Shown piece after piece: positions 1-5,388 of a stretch of 5,388 nucleotides of DNA. The translations under genes were made by a program, and so were the position numbers. The notes beneath the pieces were generated by a model that was not told where the DNA came from, ran no database searches, and was given only the letters and a program-made list of their open reading frames with translations. The stretch spans positions 1 to 5,388 of the forward strand of contig DASZVJ010000007.1 of assembly GCA_035547155.1 (NCBI GenBank), read 5' to 3'. The DNA comes from CAZNMF01 sp035547155. Lineage in GTDB: Bacteria; Acidobacteriota; Vicinamibacteria; Vicinamibacterales; SCN-69-37. Position 1 is the stretch's first letter. The number at the start of each line of letters is the position of its first letter.

Positions 1-1339
1 TCGGACGCGAGTCCAGCCAGAAGACGAGCGGGTGGTGTCCTTCGAGGTTCCACGCGTCGTTGAGCATGACGCCGAACGCGCCCGAGAGAGTGGCGCGCGA
101 CGCGACGTCATCGTGCAGGATGACCGTCGATCCGTCCGGCAGATCGGCGGTCAAGGACGGGAGCTCGTCGAGCACACGCGTCGAGAGATCCGCAAGGGAC
201 ACCCAGCGCGCCGATCGCGAGACGTACATCGGATACAACGCGATCGGCACGATCGCGGCGACTACGACCGCACGGCGACGACCGGCGTGTGTCGACCACG
301 TCCACGCGCGATCGACGACGATGGCCGCGGCCAGGCAGGTCCCGATCGACGGCAGGCACGCGTAGAGATCCGATCGCACGGGCAGGAAGACGGTGATCGC
401 AAGGCCGCCGGCGATCCACAGCCCGCAACAAACGAGTGCCCGCGACATGGCAGGCGCCGGACGCCAACGAGCCGGACGCAGCAATACAAGCGCGACGACG
501 GCCGCGGCGACGGCGAACGTCGACGCTCGATCCAGATATTCGAGCAGATTTCGAAGCACCGCGGCGGGCGCGGAGGTGAAGGCGTAGTACGCGGGCGCCG
601 TCCATGGCGTCATCGCGCCGGTTCCGGACCTGGCCCAGCAGTACGCACCGAGGATCACGATCCAGATTGCGGTCCAGGCCATTGGCCGCGCGACGCGCCC
701 ACCGCGAGTTGCCGCTGGCGGCCGAATCCACAGCCATGCCGTGAAGACCGCGCCCACGACGACCGCTTCTTCCTTCGACAGAAGCGCAGCGGCGAAAAAC
801 ACGCCGGCCAGTGCCAATCGGCCGCGGACGACGGCCGCGGCGGTGAGCGCCGCGAAGAGTGAGAGCAGTAGCGCCGTGCGTCCGCTCGTCCAAAGCAGCG
901 CCCAGTGCAGACCGTGCGGATTGAGCAGCCATAGCGCGCCCGCGAAAACAGCGGCCGGCCATCGCAACGCGAGGCCGCGCGCGAGCCACGCAATGGCTCC
1001 GGCGCAGGCGAGGGCCAGCAGTAGGTTCGTCAGGCCATAGCCGAACGGACGCAGCCCGAACAGCGCGCGATCGGCCGCGAACGTGAGCGCGACGACGGGA
1101 CGATAGAAGCCGTTGTCACTTCGGAAAATGCGCGCGATGTCGGAGAGATGCGCGATGCGGCTCGACGCGATCCACGCGAAGTCGTCCTGCACGAATCCGT
1201 GACCGACGCGCGGCACGTAGACGGCAAGAAAGACGACGGCCCAGACGACGAGCGCGGCCGCGAGTAGCGCACGCGGCACCGCGCTCGGCCCGACTGCATC
1301 TGCAGAGGCCATCAGCGGCTCGCCGTCGGTCGTCATCAT
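1..1339 (-). CDS. TMTC/GT39-like polytopic membrane glycosyltransferase, C-terminus cut by window edge
   Basis: An open frame of 446 codons runs without a stop off the left edge. The start is the first ATG of an ATG-ATG pair, with GGAG 8 nt upstream. After a hydrophobic helix at about residues 24-42 comes the acidic pair D52-D53 in FVQDDFAWI, where GT-C enzymes carry their catalytic acidic motif in the first periplasmic loop. Further TMTC-like landmarks are YRP at 79-81, the FGYGLTN stretch near 99-105, NPHGLHW...SGR at 140-154 (family form: HP.H.E...ISGR), SKEE at 188-191 (family: SKE) and DLYACLPSIG at 324-333 (family: ERYLYLPSIG). Many hydrophobic helices separate them, up to about residue 373, followed by a more polar tail from 374 on. 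GT39-type enzymes transfer sugars from polyprenyl-phosphate donors to proteins or lipids outside the inner membrane; donor and acceptor here are unknown. TMTC relatives often carry TPRs at the C-terminus, but none is visible before the cut. The GT-C assignment is fairly firm, the substrate is not known. Confidence 0.78.
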   Translation of the reverse strand, partial: MMTTDGEPLMASADAVGPSAVPRALLAAALVVWAVVFLAVYVPRVGHGFVQDDFAWIASSRIAHLSDIARIFRSDNGFYRPVVALTFAADRALFGLRPFGYGLTNLLLALACAGAIAWLARGLALRWPAAVFAGALWLLNPHGLHWALLWTSGRTALLLSLFAALTAAAVVRGRLALAGVFFAAALLSKEEAVVVGAVFTAWLWIRPPAATRGGRVARPMAWTAIWIVILGAYCWARSGTGAMTPWTAPAYYAFTSAPAAVLRNLLEYLDRASTFAVAAAVVALVLLRPARWRPAPAMSRALVCCGLWIAGGLAITVFLPVRSDLYACLPSIGTCLAAAIVVDRAWTWSTHAGRRRAVVVAAIVPIALYPMYVSRSARWVSLADLSTRVLDELPSLTADLPDGSTVILHDDVASRATLSGAFGVMLNDAWNLEGHHPLVFWLDSRP

Positions 1340-1347
1340 CGAGCGAG

Positions 1348-1351
1348 CTCC
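1348..1351 (-). promoter_or_regulatory. Shine-Dalgarno site of the glycosyltransferase gene
   Basis: On the minus strand GGAG is followed by 8 nt and then ATG at 1339. This is good spacing and supports that ATG over the in-frame ATGs at 1336 and 1312. Confidence 0.6.
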
Positions 1352-1362
1352 AACCTCAAGAT

Positions 1363-1375
1363 GCGCCGAAGGCGC
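1363..1375. other. Small GC hairpin in the divergent intergenic region
   Basis: GCGCC and GGCGC form a perfect 5-bp inverted repeat around a 3-nt loop (GAA on plus, TTC on minus). It lies 24-36 nt upstream of the glycosyltransferase start, so it would fall in that gene's leader if transcription starts further upstream. There is no T-run on either strand, so it is not a convincing intrinsic terminator. A stem this short can occur by chance in such GC-rich DNA. Confidence 0.3.
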
Positions 1376-1382
1376 CTCGTCC

Positions 1383-1417
1383 GTTCGAAGTTCGAAGTTC
1401 AAAGTTCGAAGTTTGAA
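1383..1417. repeat. Five-copy tandem heptamer, consensus GTTCGAA
   Basis: Five contiguous 7-bp units occupy 1383-1389, 1390-1396, 1397-1403, 1404-1410 and 1411-1417. Units 1, 2 and 4 are exactly GTTCGAA, unit 3 is GTTCAAA and unit 5 is GTTTGAA. Every unit contains the palindrome TTCGAA or a one-base derivative. The flanks (CTCGTCC before, ATCCGCA after) do not continue the pattern. The array is much more AT-rich than its surroundings and sits between two divergent gene starts. It resembles, in form only, the short tandemly repeated heptamers known from cyanobacterial intergenic regions. It may be a simple-sequence repeat, a multi-copy binding site, or part of a promoter region. Confidence 0.9.
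1398..1417. promoter_or_regulatory. Imperfect 20-bp dyad inside the heptamer array; possible operator
   Basis: The three hexamers TTCAAA, TTCGAA and TTTGAA, each separated by one G, form an inverted repeat centred between 1407 and 1408. The outer hexamers are exact reverse complements and the central one is self-complementary, so only the two single-base spacers break symmetry. A dyad beside a -10-like patch in a divergent promoter region could bind a dimeric regulator. It could equally be a by-product of repeating a palindromic unit. The dyad is plain in the sequence; the operator role is a guess. Confidence 0.3.
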
Positions 1418-1424
1418 ATCCGCA

Positions 1425-1430
1425 CATAAT
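1425..1430 (+). promoter_or_regulatory. Possible -10 element for the YheT-like hydrolase gene
   Basis: CATAAT matches the TATAAT consensus at five of six bases and is the best such hexamer in an otherwise GC-rich context. Start of transcription about 7 nt downstream would fall at or next to the GTG start codon at 1438, giving a leaderless message. No good -35 hexamer is seen about 17 bp upstream, where the heptamer array lies. Confidence 0.25.
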
Positions 1431-1437
1431 GATCTGA

Positions 1438-2493
1438 GTGTCTTCGTCGACTGTTTCGGTCGATCCGCCCGCCATCGTTGATCCGGGCGCGCCGGCCCTG
1501 CCGCCGTTCAACCTCCGTCCGTACCATCCGCGTCGCGGGCTCTCGAACGGTCACGTCATGACGCTCGTGGCTTGGGCGCGCCGCCGGGACTTCCCTGCGC
1601 TGCCGGCACCCGAAGCGCGCCTGTTCGACGTGGCGCTGGACACGCGCGTCCTCGCGCACTGTTACTGGCAACCCAATCGCACCGCCGCGCCCACGCTCCT
1701 CGGCCTGCACGGACTCGAAGGATCGTCGAGCGTCCACTACATGCGCGGGCTCGCCGACAAGGCGTGGCGCCGTGGCTGGAACGCGGTCCTCCTCAACCAG
1801 CGCAACTGCGGCGGCACCGAGCACCTGTCGCCCGGCCTCTATCATTCCGGGCTCACCGACGATCCGCGCGCGGTCATGCGTGCGCTCGCCGCCACCGATG
1901 GCCTCACGCATTTCGGCGTCGTCGGCTACTCGCTCGGCGGCAACCTGACGGTGAAGCTCGCCGGTGAGCTCGCCGACCATCCGGATATCGCCGTTCGCGG
2001 TGTCGTGGCGATCTGCCCGACGATCGATCTCGATCGATGCGTGCGCGCCATCGAGCGGCGGTCGAACATCGCTTATCACTTCAACTTCGTGCGCAACCTG
2101 AAGAAGCGGATGCGGCGCAAAGCCGAACGCCATCCCGATCTCTTCGATCTATCCGAGCTCGATCGCGTGTGGACGATCCGCCGCTTCGACGACGTCTACA
2201 CGGCGCCGCACCACGGCTTCGGCGACGCCGCGCGCTACTACCATCGCGCGAGCGCCATCCGCGTGGCGGACCGCATTCGTGTCCCGACGTTGATTCTGGC
2301 CGCGGCCGACGACCCCGTCGTGCCGGCCGGTCAGTTCGCCGATCCCGTACTGGCCGGCAATCCGTACGTGCGCGTGGAGGTCACGCCGCACGGCGGCCAC
2401 TGCGGGTTTCTCGCTCCGCCCTCGAGCGATGACGACGGCTACTGGGCGGAGACGACGGCGCTGGACTTCCTGTCGACCGTCATACCGGCGTAA
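1438..2493 (+). CDS. YheT-family alpha/beta hydrolase
   Basis: A complete 351-residue protein of the YheT/EMB8 group (COG0429; ABHD1/ABHD3 relatives). In order: the family's N-terminal signature as FNLRPYHPRRGLSNGHVMTL (about residues 24-43; usual form F.P...L.NGH.QT), the oxyanion-side HGLEGSS at 91-97, NQRNCGGTEHLSP...YHSGLTDD at 120-142, the nucleophile elbow GYSLGGN with Ser165, the acid in AADDPVVP (Asp291 or Asp292), and PHGGHCGF with His321. The triad is therefore intact. There is no signal peptide, so it is probably cytoplasmic. Relatives act on carboxylic esters or lipids, but the bacterial substrate is unknown. The GTG start is chosen because an in-frame TGA lies directly before it and the next in-frame ATG, at 1558, is inside the conserved signature. 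No Shine-Dalgarno site is visible. The stop overlaps the convergent DUF72 gene. Confidence 0.92.
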   Translation: MSSSTVSVDPPAIVDPGAPALPPFNLRPYHPRRGLSNGHVMTLVAWARRRDFPALPAPEARLFDVALDTRVLAHCYWQPNRTAAPTLLGLHGLEGSSSVHYMRGLADKAWRRGWNAVLLNQRNCGGTEHLSPGLYHSGLTDDPRAVMRALAATDGLTHFGVVGYSLGGNLTVKLAGELADHPDIAVRGVVAICPTIDLDRCVRAIERRSNIAYHFNFVRNLKKRMRRKAERHPDLFDLSELDRVWTIRRFDDVYTAPHHGFGDAARYYHRASAIRVADRIRVPTLILAAADDPVVPAGQFADPVLAGNPYVRVEVTPHGGHCGFLAPPSSDDDGYWAETTALDFLSTVIPA

Positions 2494-3202
2494 CGCCGCG
2501 CGCGCGCAGCATCTCGAGAAACGCGCGGGCGAACGCCGGGCCTTTCCCTTCGTCCTCGTGCTTGAAGTACACGAACGCGGACTCCCAGGTGCCCTCTTGC
2601 GCGAGCACCTGGTCGGCCCAGCGCTCGAGATCCGGCGGCGTGTAGCCCTCGTCGCGCAAGCGGAAATAGCCGTGCTTCGCCGTCGGCACGAACGGCGTGA
2701 CGTGATCGCCGAAGTCCGCGATGCAGAGCGCGGCGCCGTGGGCCGACAGCCGTTCGTAGACCTCCGGCACGAGCCATGACTCGTGCCGGAACTCGAACGC
2801 GATGCGCACGTCCTTCGGCACGAGCGCGAGACATGCCTCGAGACGGCCGAGATCGCACCTGAGGCTGGGCGGCAACTGGAACAACAGCGGACCGAGATGA
2901 GGGCCGAGGCCCTGCGCGGTCTCGATGAAATAGCGGACGGCGTCCTCGCAGTCGGTGAGCCGGCGATCGTGCGTGATCTGCCGCGGCGCCTTGAGCGCGT
3001 AGGTGAACGGCTCGGGCGCCTGCGCGCGCCAGTTCTCGATCGTCTTCGGCGCGGGCATCCGGTAGAACGTCGCGTTGATCTCGACGCTGTGGAAGTGCTC
3101 CGCGTAGAACGCGTACATCGCCTTGGCCGCGATCTTCTCCGGATAGAAGTGCCCTTTCCACTCCGGGTAGTTGTAGCCCGACGTCCCGACGTGAATCCGC
3201 AT
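2480..3202 (-). CDS. DUF72 (YecE-like) TIM-barrel protein
   Basis: A complete 240-residue protein, normal for the DUF72 family. The N-terminus MRIHVGTSGYNYPEWKG is the expected first strand and supports this ATG. Other family hallmarks are VEINATFYR at 40-48, FTYALKAPRQITH at 66-78, FQLPPS at 108-113, FEFRHESW at 136-143, YFRLRDEGY at 179-187, and the closing VYFKHEDEGKGPAFA at 211-225. In many members this last block reads YFNN...G.A, so the Asn pair is replaced here by Lys-His. Structures in the family are TIM barrels with a conserved polar pocket, but no established reaction is known to me. The gene begins 3 bp after the stop of the upstream permease, with no well-spaced Shine-Dalgarno site (AGGA lies only 1 nt before the ATG), so translational coupling is likely. 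Its last 14 bp overlap the convergent hydrolase gene. No transmembrane segment is seen. Confidence 0.92.
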   Translation of the reverse strand: MRIHVGTSGYNYPEWKGHFYPEKIAAKAMYAFYAEHFHSVEINATFYRMPAPKTIENWRAQAPEPFTYALKAPRQITHDRRLTDCEDAVRYFIETAQGLGPHLGPLLFQLPPSLRCDLGRLEACLALVPKDVRIAFEFRHESWLVPEVYERLSAHGAALCIADFGDHVTPFVPTAKHGYFRLRDEGYTPPDLERWADQVLAQEGTWESAFVYFKHEDEGKGPAFARAFLEMLRARGVTPV

Positions 3203-3205
3203 GTC

Positions 3206-4330
3206 CTATGCTCGCTTGCTCGACCGCGCCACGGCAAGGACGACGACCGCGACGCCCCAGACCGCGAGCGCAACAAACGACGGCCAGAGCACGGCCATGC
3301 CCGTGCCCTTCAGGAAGATGCCACGGACGATCACGAGGAAATAGCGGAGCGGGATGACGAACGTCACCCACTGGATGACCGTGGGCATGTTCTCGATCGG
3401 AAAGATGAAGCCGGACAGGTAGATCATCGGCACGAGGAAGAAGAACGTCGCCGTCATCATCGCCTGCTGCTGCGTCGACGACATCGTCGAGACGAGCAGG
3501 CCGAGGCCGAGCGTGCAGACGAGATAGACGAGGCTCGAGAGGAACAGCAGTGCGACACTGCCGCGGAGCGGGACCTGGAACCACAGCACGGCAATCGCGA
3601 TGACGAGAACCACGTCGACGAGTCCGACGAGCGAGTACGGCAGCAGCTTGCCGAGGATGATCTCGCTGCGCGTGATGGGCGTGACGTTCAACTGATCCAA
3701 CGTCCCGGTCTCGCGCTCGCGCACGATGGCCATCGACGTGAGATTGGCCGTGACGACCAGCAGCAGCACGGCCAGGACGCCGGGCACCATGAAATTGCGG
3801 CTCTCGAGATCGGGATTGAACCACACGCGCACCCGACCGTCGAGCTGAGGTGCGCCGCGCGCTGCGGGGCCCGCCACAACCGTCGCATATTGGCCGACGA
3901 GCCCTTGCACGTAGGACAACGCCACGCCCGACGAGTTCGCGTCTGTGCCGTCGGCAATGACCTGAATCGACGGTCCGGCCGTGCCGCGCACTCGAGCCCG
4001 CGCGAGGTCGTCGCCGAACCGCGGCGGCACGAGCACCGCCAGCCACGCCCGCCCGCGTTCCAAGTCGTCATCAATCGCGCTTGGAGCCATCCGCTCGCCG
4101 ACAACGTCGAAGTACGGCGACGCGGCGAATGTTTCCAGCAGTTGCCGGCTCGCGGGCGATCGATCGCCGTCGACCACGACGATTGGCACGTGCTGGACGT
4201 CGGTCGTGGCCGCGTAACCGAGCATCGCGAGTTGCAGGACGGGCGCGACGAGCACGAGCCGCAGGAGCTGCGGCGTCCGCCGGAGCTCGAGGAACTCCTT
4301 CCAGACGAGCGTGCGGATGCGGCCGATCAT
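3206..4330 (-). CDS. ABC-2 type exporter permease, downstream paralogue (YbhR/YbhS-like)
   Basis: A 374-residue inner-membrane subunit of an ABC-2 type transporter (ABC2_membrane_3 architecture). The N-terminal cytoplasmic stretch IRTLVWKEFLELRRTP (5-20) is typical. It is followed by TM1 (about 23-41), a large extracytoplasmic domain (about 42-180) and five more helices (roughly 182-203, 232-252, 258-281, 290-312, 349-368). The cytoplasmic motif REREtGTLDQL at 204-213 and the PLRYFL...RGIFLKG...LWP block at 327-350 are hallmarks of the family. A longer in-frame extension exists up to 4489, but it lies antiparallel to nothing useful: it is inside the preceding gene and lacks family features. 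The ATG at 4330 forms an ATGA overlap with that gene's TGA, so I chose it. It likely pairs with the upstream permease and an ATPase encoded off the window to export a drug-like or lipophilic substrate; the substrate is not deducible. Confidence 0.93.
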   Translation of the reverse strand: MIGRIRTLVWKEFLELRRTPQLLRLVLVAPVLQLAMLGYAATTDVQHVPIVVVDGDRSPASRQLLETFAASPYFDVVGERMAPSAIDDDLERGRAWLAVLVPPRFGDDLARARVRGTAGPSIQVIADGTDANSSGVALSYVQGLVGQYATVVAGPAARGAPQLDGRVRVWFNPDLESRNFMVPGVLAVLLLVVTANLTSMAIVRERETGTLDQLNVTPITRSEIILGKLLPYSLVGLVDVVLVIAIAVLWFQVPLRGSVALLFLSSLVYLVCTLGLGLLVSTMSSTQQQAMMTATFFFLVPMIYLSGFIFPIENMPTVIQWVTFVIPLRYFLVIVRGIFLKGTGMAVLWPSFVALAVWGVAVVVLAVARSSKRA

Positions 4331-5388
4331 TGGCGCGCGAGCCTCACCGCCGACAGCGCGTACACCGCCAGCGCGTAGATGCCCATCGCGGCGAGCGATG
4401 GCCAAAGGAACTCCAGCCCGAGCCCCTTCAGCACGATGCCGCGAAGCGCGACAAGAAAGTAGCGCGCGGGCACGAGCGCGGAGATCCATTGCAGGACTAC
4501 AGGCATGCTCGAGAGCGGAAAAATGAAGCCCGACAGAATCAGCGTCGGCAGCAGCGCCACGATCGCGGCGGCCTGGAACGCGACGTCCTGCGTGTCGGCG
4601 ACCGTCGAGATGAACAGCCCCGTGCCGAGCGCGCCGATGAGGAAGAGCGTGATCGCGACGAAGAGCGCCAGCCAGTTGCCACGCATCGGCAGGTCGAAGA
4701 AGACCATGGCCGCAGCGATGATGGCGAGCGCGCCGGCCTGCGACAGCACGAGGTATGGCAGCGTCTTGCCCGCGACGAACGCCGTCGTCGACACGGGCGC
4801 CATGCGGACCTGCTCCATCGTGCCGCGCTCTTTCTCGCGCACGATCGAGAGCGCCGTCGAGATGACGGCCGTGATCATCGAGATGAACGCGATGAGCCCA
4901 GGCACGAGAAACACCGTGCTGCGAAGTTCTGGGTTGTACCAGACGCGCGGCTCGACGGACACGAGTGCGGCGTGCGGCCGTTCGCCCGTGGCGCCGAACG
5001 ACGCGCTCTGCAGGAGCGCCGTCACGTAGCCGAGCACGGTCGTCGCCGTGTTCGCATTGTCGCCGTCGATGACGACCTGTACGGCCGGCGACCCACCCTC
5101 GCCGAGCGTCCGCGCGAAGCCGACCGGAATGACCAGCACCGCGCGCGCGGTGCCGCGATCGACGAGCGCGTCGATCTGACGATCGGATTCGGGGGCGGCC
5201 ACGACGTCGAAATAGGCCGAGCGCGCGAAGTCGGCGACGAGCGCGCGGCTCTCGGGCGTGCCGTCGCGATCCTGAACGGCCAGCGAGACGTGACGGATGT
5301 CGAAGTTCAGCGCGTAGCCGTAGAGGAACAGGAAAAACGTCGGCACGAAGACGAGGATCGTGAGTGTTCGCCGATCGCGGCGGATCTG
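4327..5388 (-). CDS. ABC-2 type exporter permease, upstream paralogue, N-terminus cut by window edge
   Basis: The frame stays open to the right edge, giving 353 visible residues. A GTG at 5346 could be taken as a start but is internal: the codons before it read QIRRDRRTLTILVFVPTF, the usual lead into TM1 of ABC-2 permeases, so only a short N-terminus is missing. In visible numbering, TM1 is about 9-27 and ends at the family's YGYALNFD (23-30). The extracytoplasmic domain is about 30-157, and five further helices follow. REKERGTMEQV lies at 184-194 and PARYFLVALRGIVLKGLG at 307-324. It aligns along its length with the next gene (shared WYNPELRS/WFNPDLES, SGFIFP, RYFLV, LKG, LWPS), so the pair are ancient duplicates, probably forming a heterodimeric channel as proposed for YbhS/YbhR. 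Its TGA overlaps the next ATG by 4 bp, indicating coupled translation. Confidence 0.93.
   Translation of the reverse strand, partial: QIRRDRRTLTILVFVPTFFLFLYGYALNFDIRHVSLAVQDRDGTPESRALVADFARSAYFDVVAAPESDRQIDALVDRGTARAVLVIPVGFARTLGEGGSPAVQVVIDGDNANTATTVLGYVTALLQSASFGATGERPHAALVSVEPRVWYNPELRSTVFLVPGLIAFISMITAVISTALSIVREKERGTMEQVRMAPVSTTAFVAGKTLPYLVLSQAGALAIIAAAMVFFDLPMRGNWLALFVAITLFLIGALGTGLFISTVADTQDVAFQAAAIVALLPTLILSGFIFPLSSMPVVLQWISALVPARYFLVALRGIVLKGLGLEFLWPSLAAMGIYALAVYALSAVRLARQ

Noticed and set aside
32..989. Long open frames on both strands over the glycosyltransferase gene
   Set aside because: They are Arg-rich without membrane segments or motifs. The remaining minus frame, open from 1339 to the edge, carries all the GT-C landmarks.
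1383..1417. The heptamer array as a CRISPR array or recombination attachment site
   Set aside because: Units are 7 bp with no spacers, there is no cas or integrase gene, and there is no second copy in the window.
2021..2038. Repeated CGATCGAT motif, possibly a binding or replication-related site
   Set aside because: It lies within the hydrolase coding sequence and is explained by Ile-Asp-Leu-Asp-Arg codons in a genome that uses GATC-containing codons often; similar strings recur elsewhere in the window.
2439..4046. A 535-codon minus-strand open frame spanning the DUF72 gene and most of the downstream permease
   Set aside because: It is an out-of-frame shadow made of Arg/Ala/Gly-rich low-complexity sequence with no domain, and it overlies two genes whose own frames show clear family motifs.
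2783..4378. A 531-codon plus-strand open frame antisense to the exporter operon
   Set aside because: Its product is extremely rich in Arg, Glu, Asp and His, as expected for the antisense frame of a GC-rich gene, and it lies opposite well-supported genes.
4331..4489. An N-terminal extension of the downstream permease to an upstream start at 4489
   Set aside because: The extra 53 residues are Arg/Ala-rich shadow sequence inside the preceding gene, while the ATG at 4330 sits in an ATGA overlap and begins the usual family N-terminus.
5346..5388. Treating GTG at 5346 as the true start of the upstream permease
   Set aside because: The in-frame codons before it encode the conserved RRDRRTL lead into TM1, so the gene continues past the right edge.

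Overview
The window is high-GC bacterial DNA carrying five protein-coding genes on both strands. Two of them run off the window edges. High GC, GC-rich third codon positions, and a mix of a TMTC-like membrane glycosyltransferase, a YheT-type hydrolase, a DUF72 protein and YbhS/YbhR-like export permeases suggest a soil or environmental lineage such as Acidobacteriota (perhaps Vicinamibacteria). That placement is an impression from gene content and style. No rRNA or other phylogenetic marker is present.

Layout: (1) Positions 1-1339, minus strand, hold the N-terminal 446 residues of a polytopic GT-C glycosyltransferase of the GT39/TMTC type, cut off at its C-terminus by the left edge. (2) Positions 1340-1437 are a 98-bp divergent intergenic region. 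It holds a small GC hairpin, a five-copy tandem heptamer (GTTCGAA) whose last three copies form a near-perfect dyad, and a -10-like AT-rich patch. It must hold the promoters of both flanking genes if they are transcribed from here. (3) Positions 1438-2493, plus strand, encode a YheT-family alpha/beta hydrolase with a complete catalytic triad. (4) Positions 2480-5388, minus strand, are a compact operon read right to left. It has an ABC-2 type permease (5' end off the right edge), a second paralogous ABC-2 permease overlapping it by 4 bp (ATGA), and a DUF72 gene beginning 3 bp later. The DUF72 gene ends convergently inside the last 14 bp of the hydrolase gene.

The two permeases look like the paired membrane subunits of one YbhFSR-like exporter. 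The ATPase, and perhaps an HlyD-type membrane fusion protein, would be expected just beyond the right edge but cannot be seen. The hydrolase and glycosyltransferase are divergently transcribed and show no evident functional link to the exporter.

I see no CRISPR array, tRNA, rRNA, insertion sequence or phage gene, and no convincing new multi-gene system. The least explained sequence is the heptamer array with its internal dyad between the two divergent genes. The least explained gene arrangement is the DUF72 gene coupled to the transporter operon.
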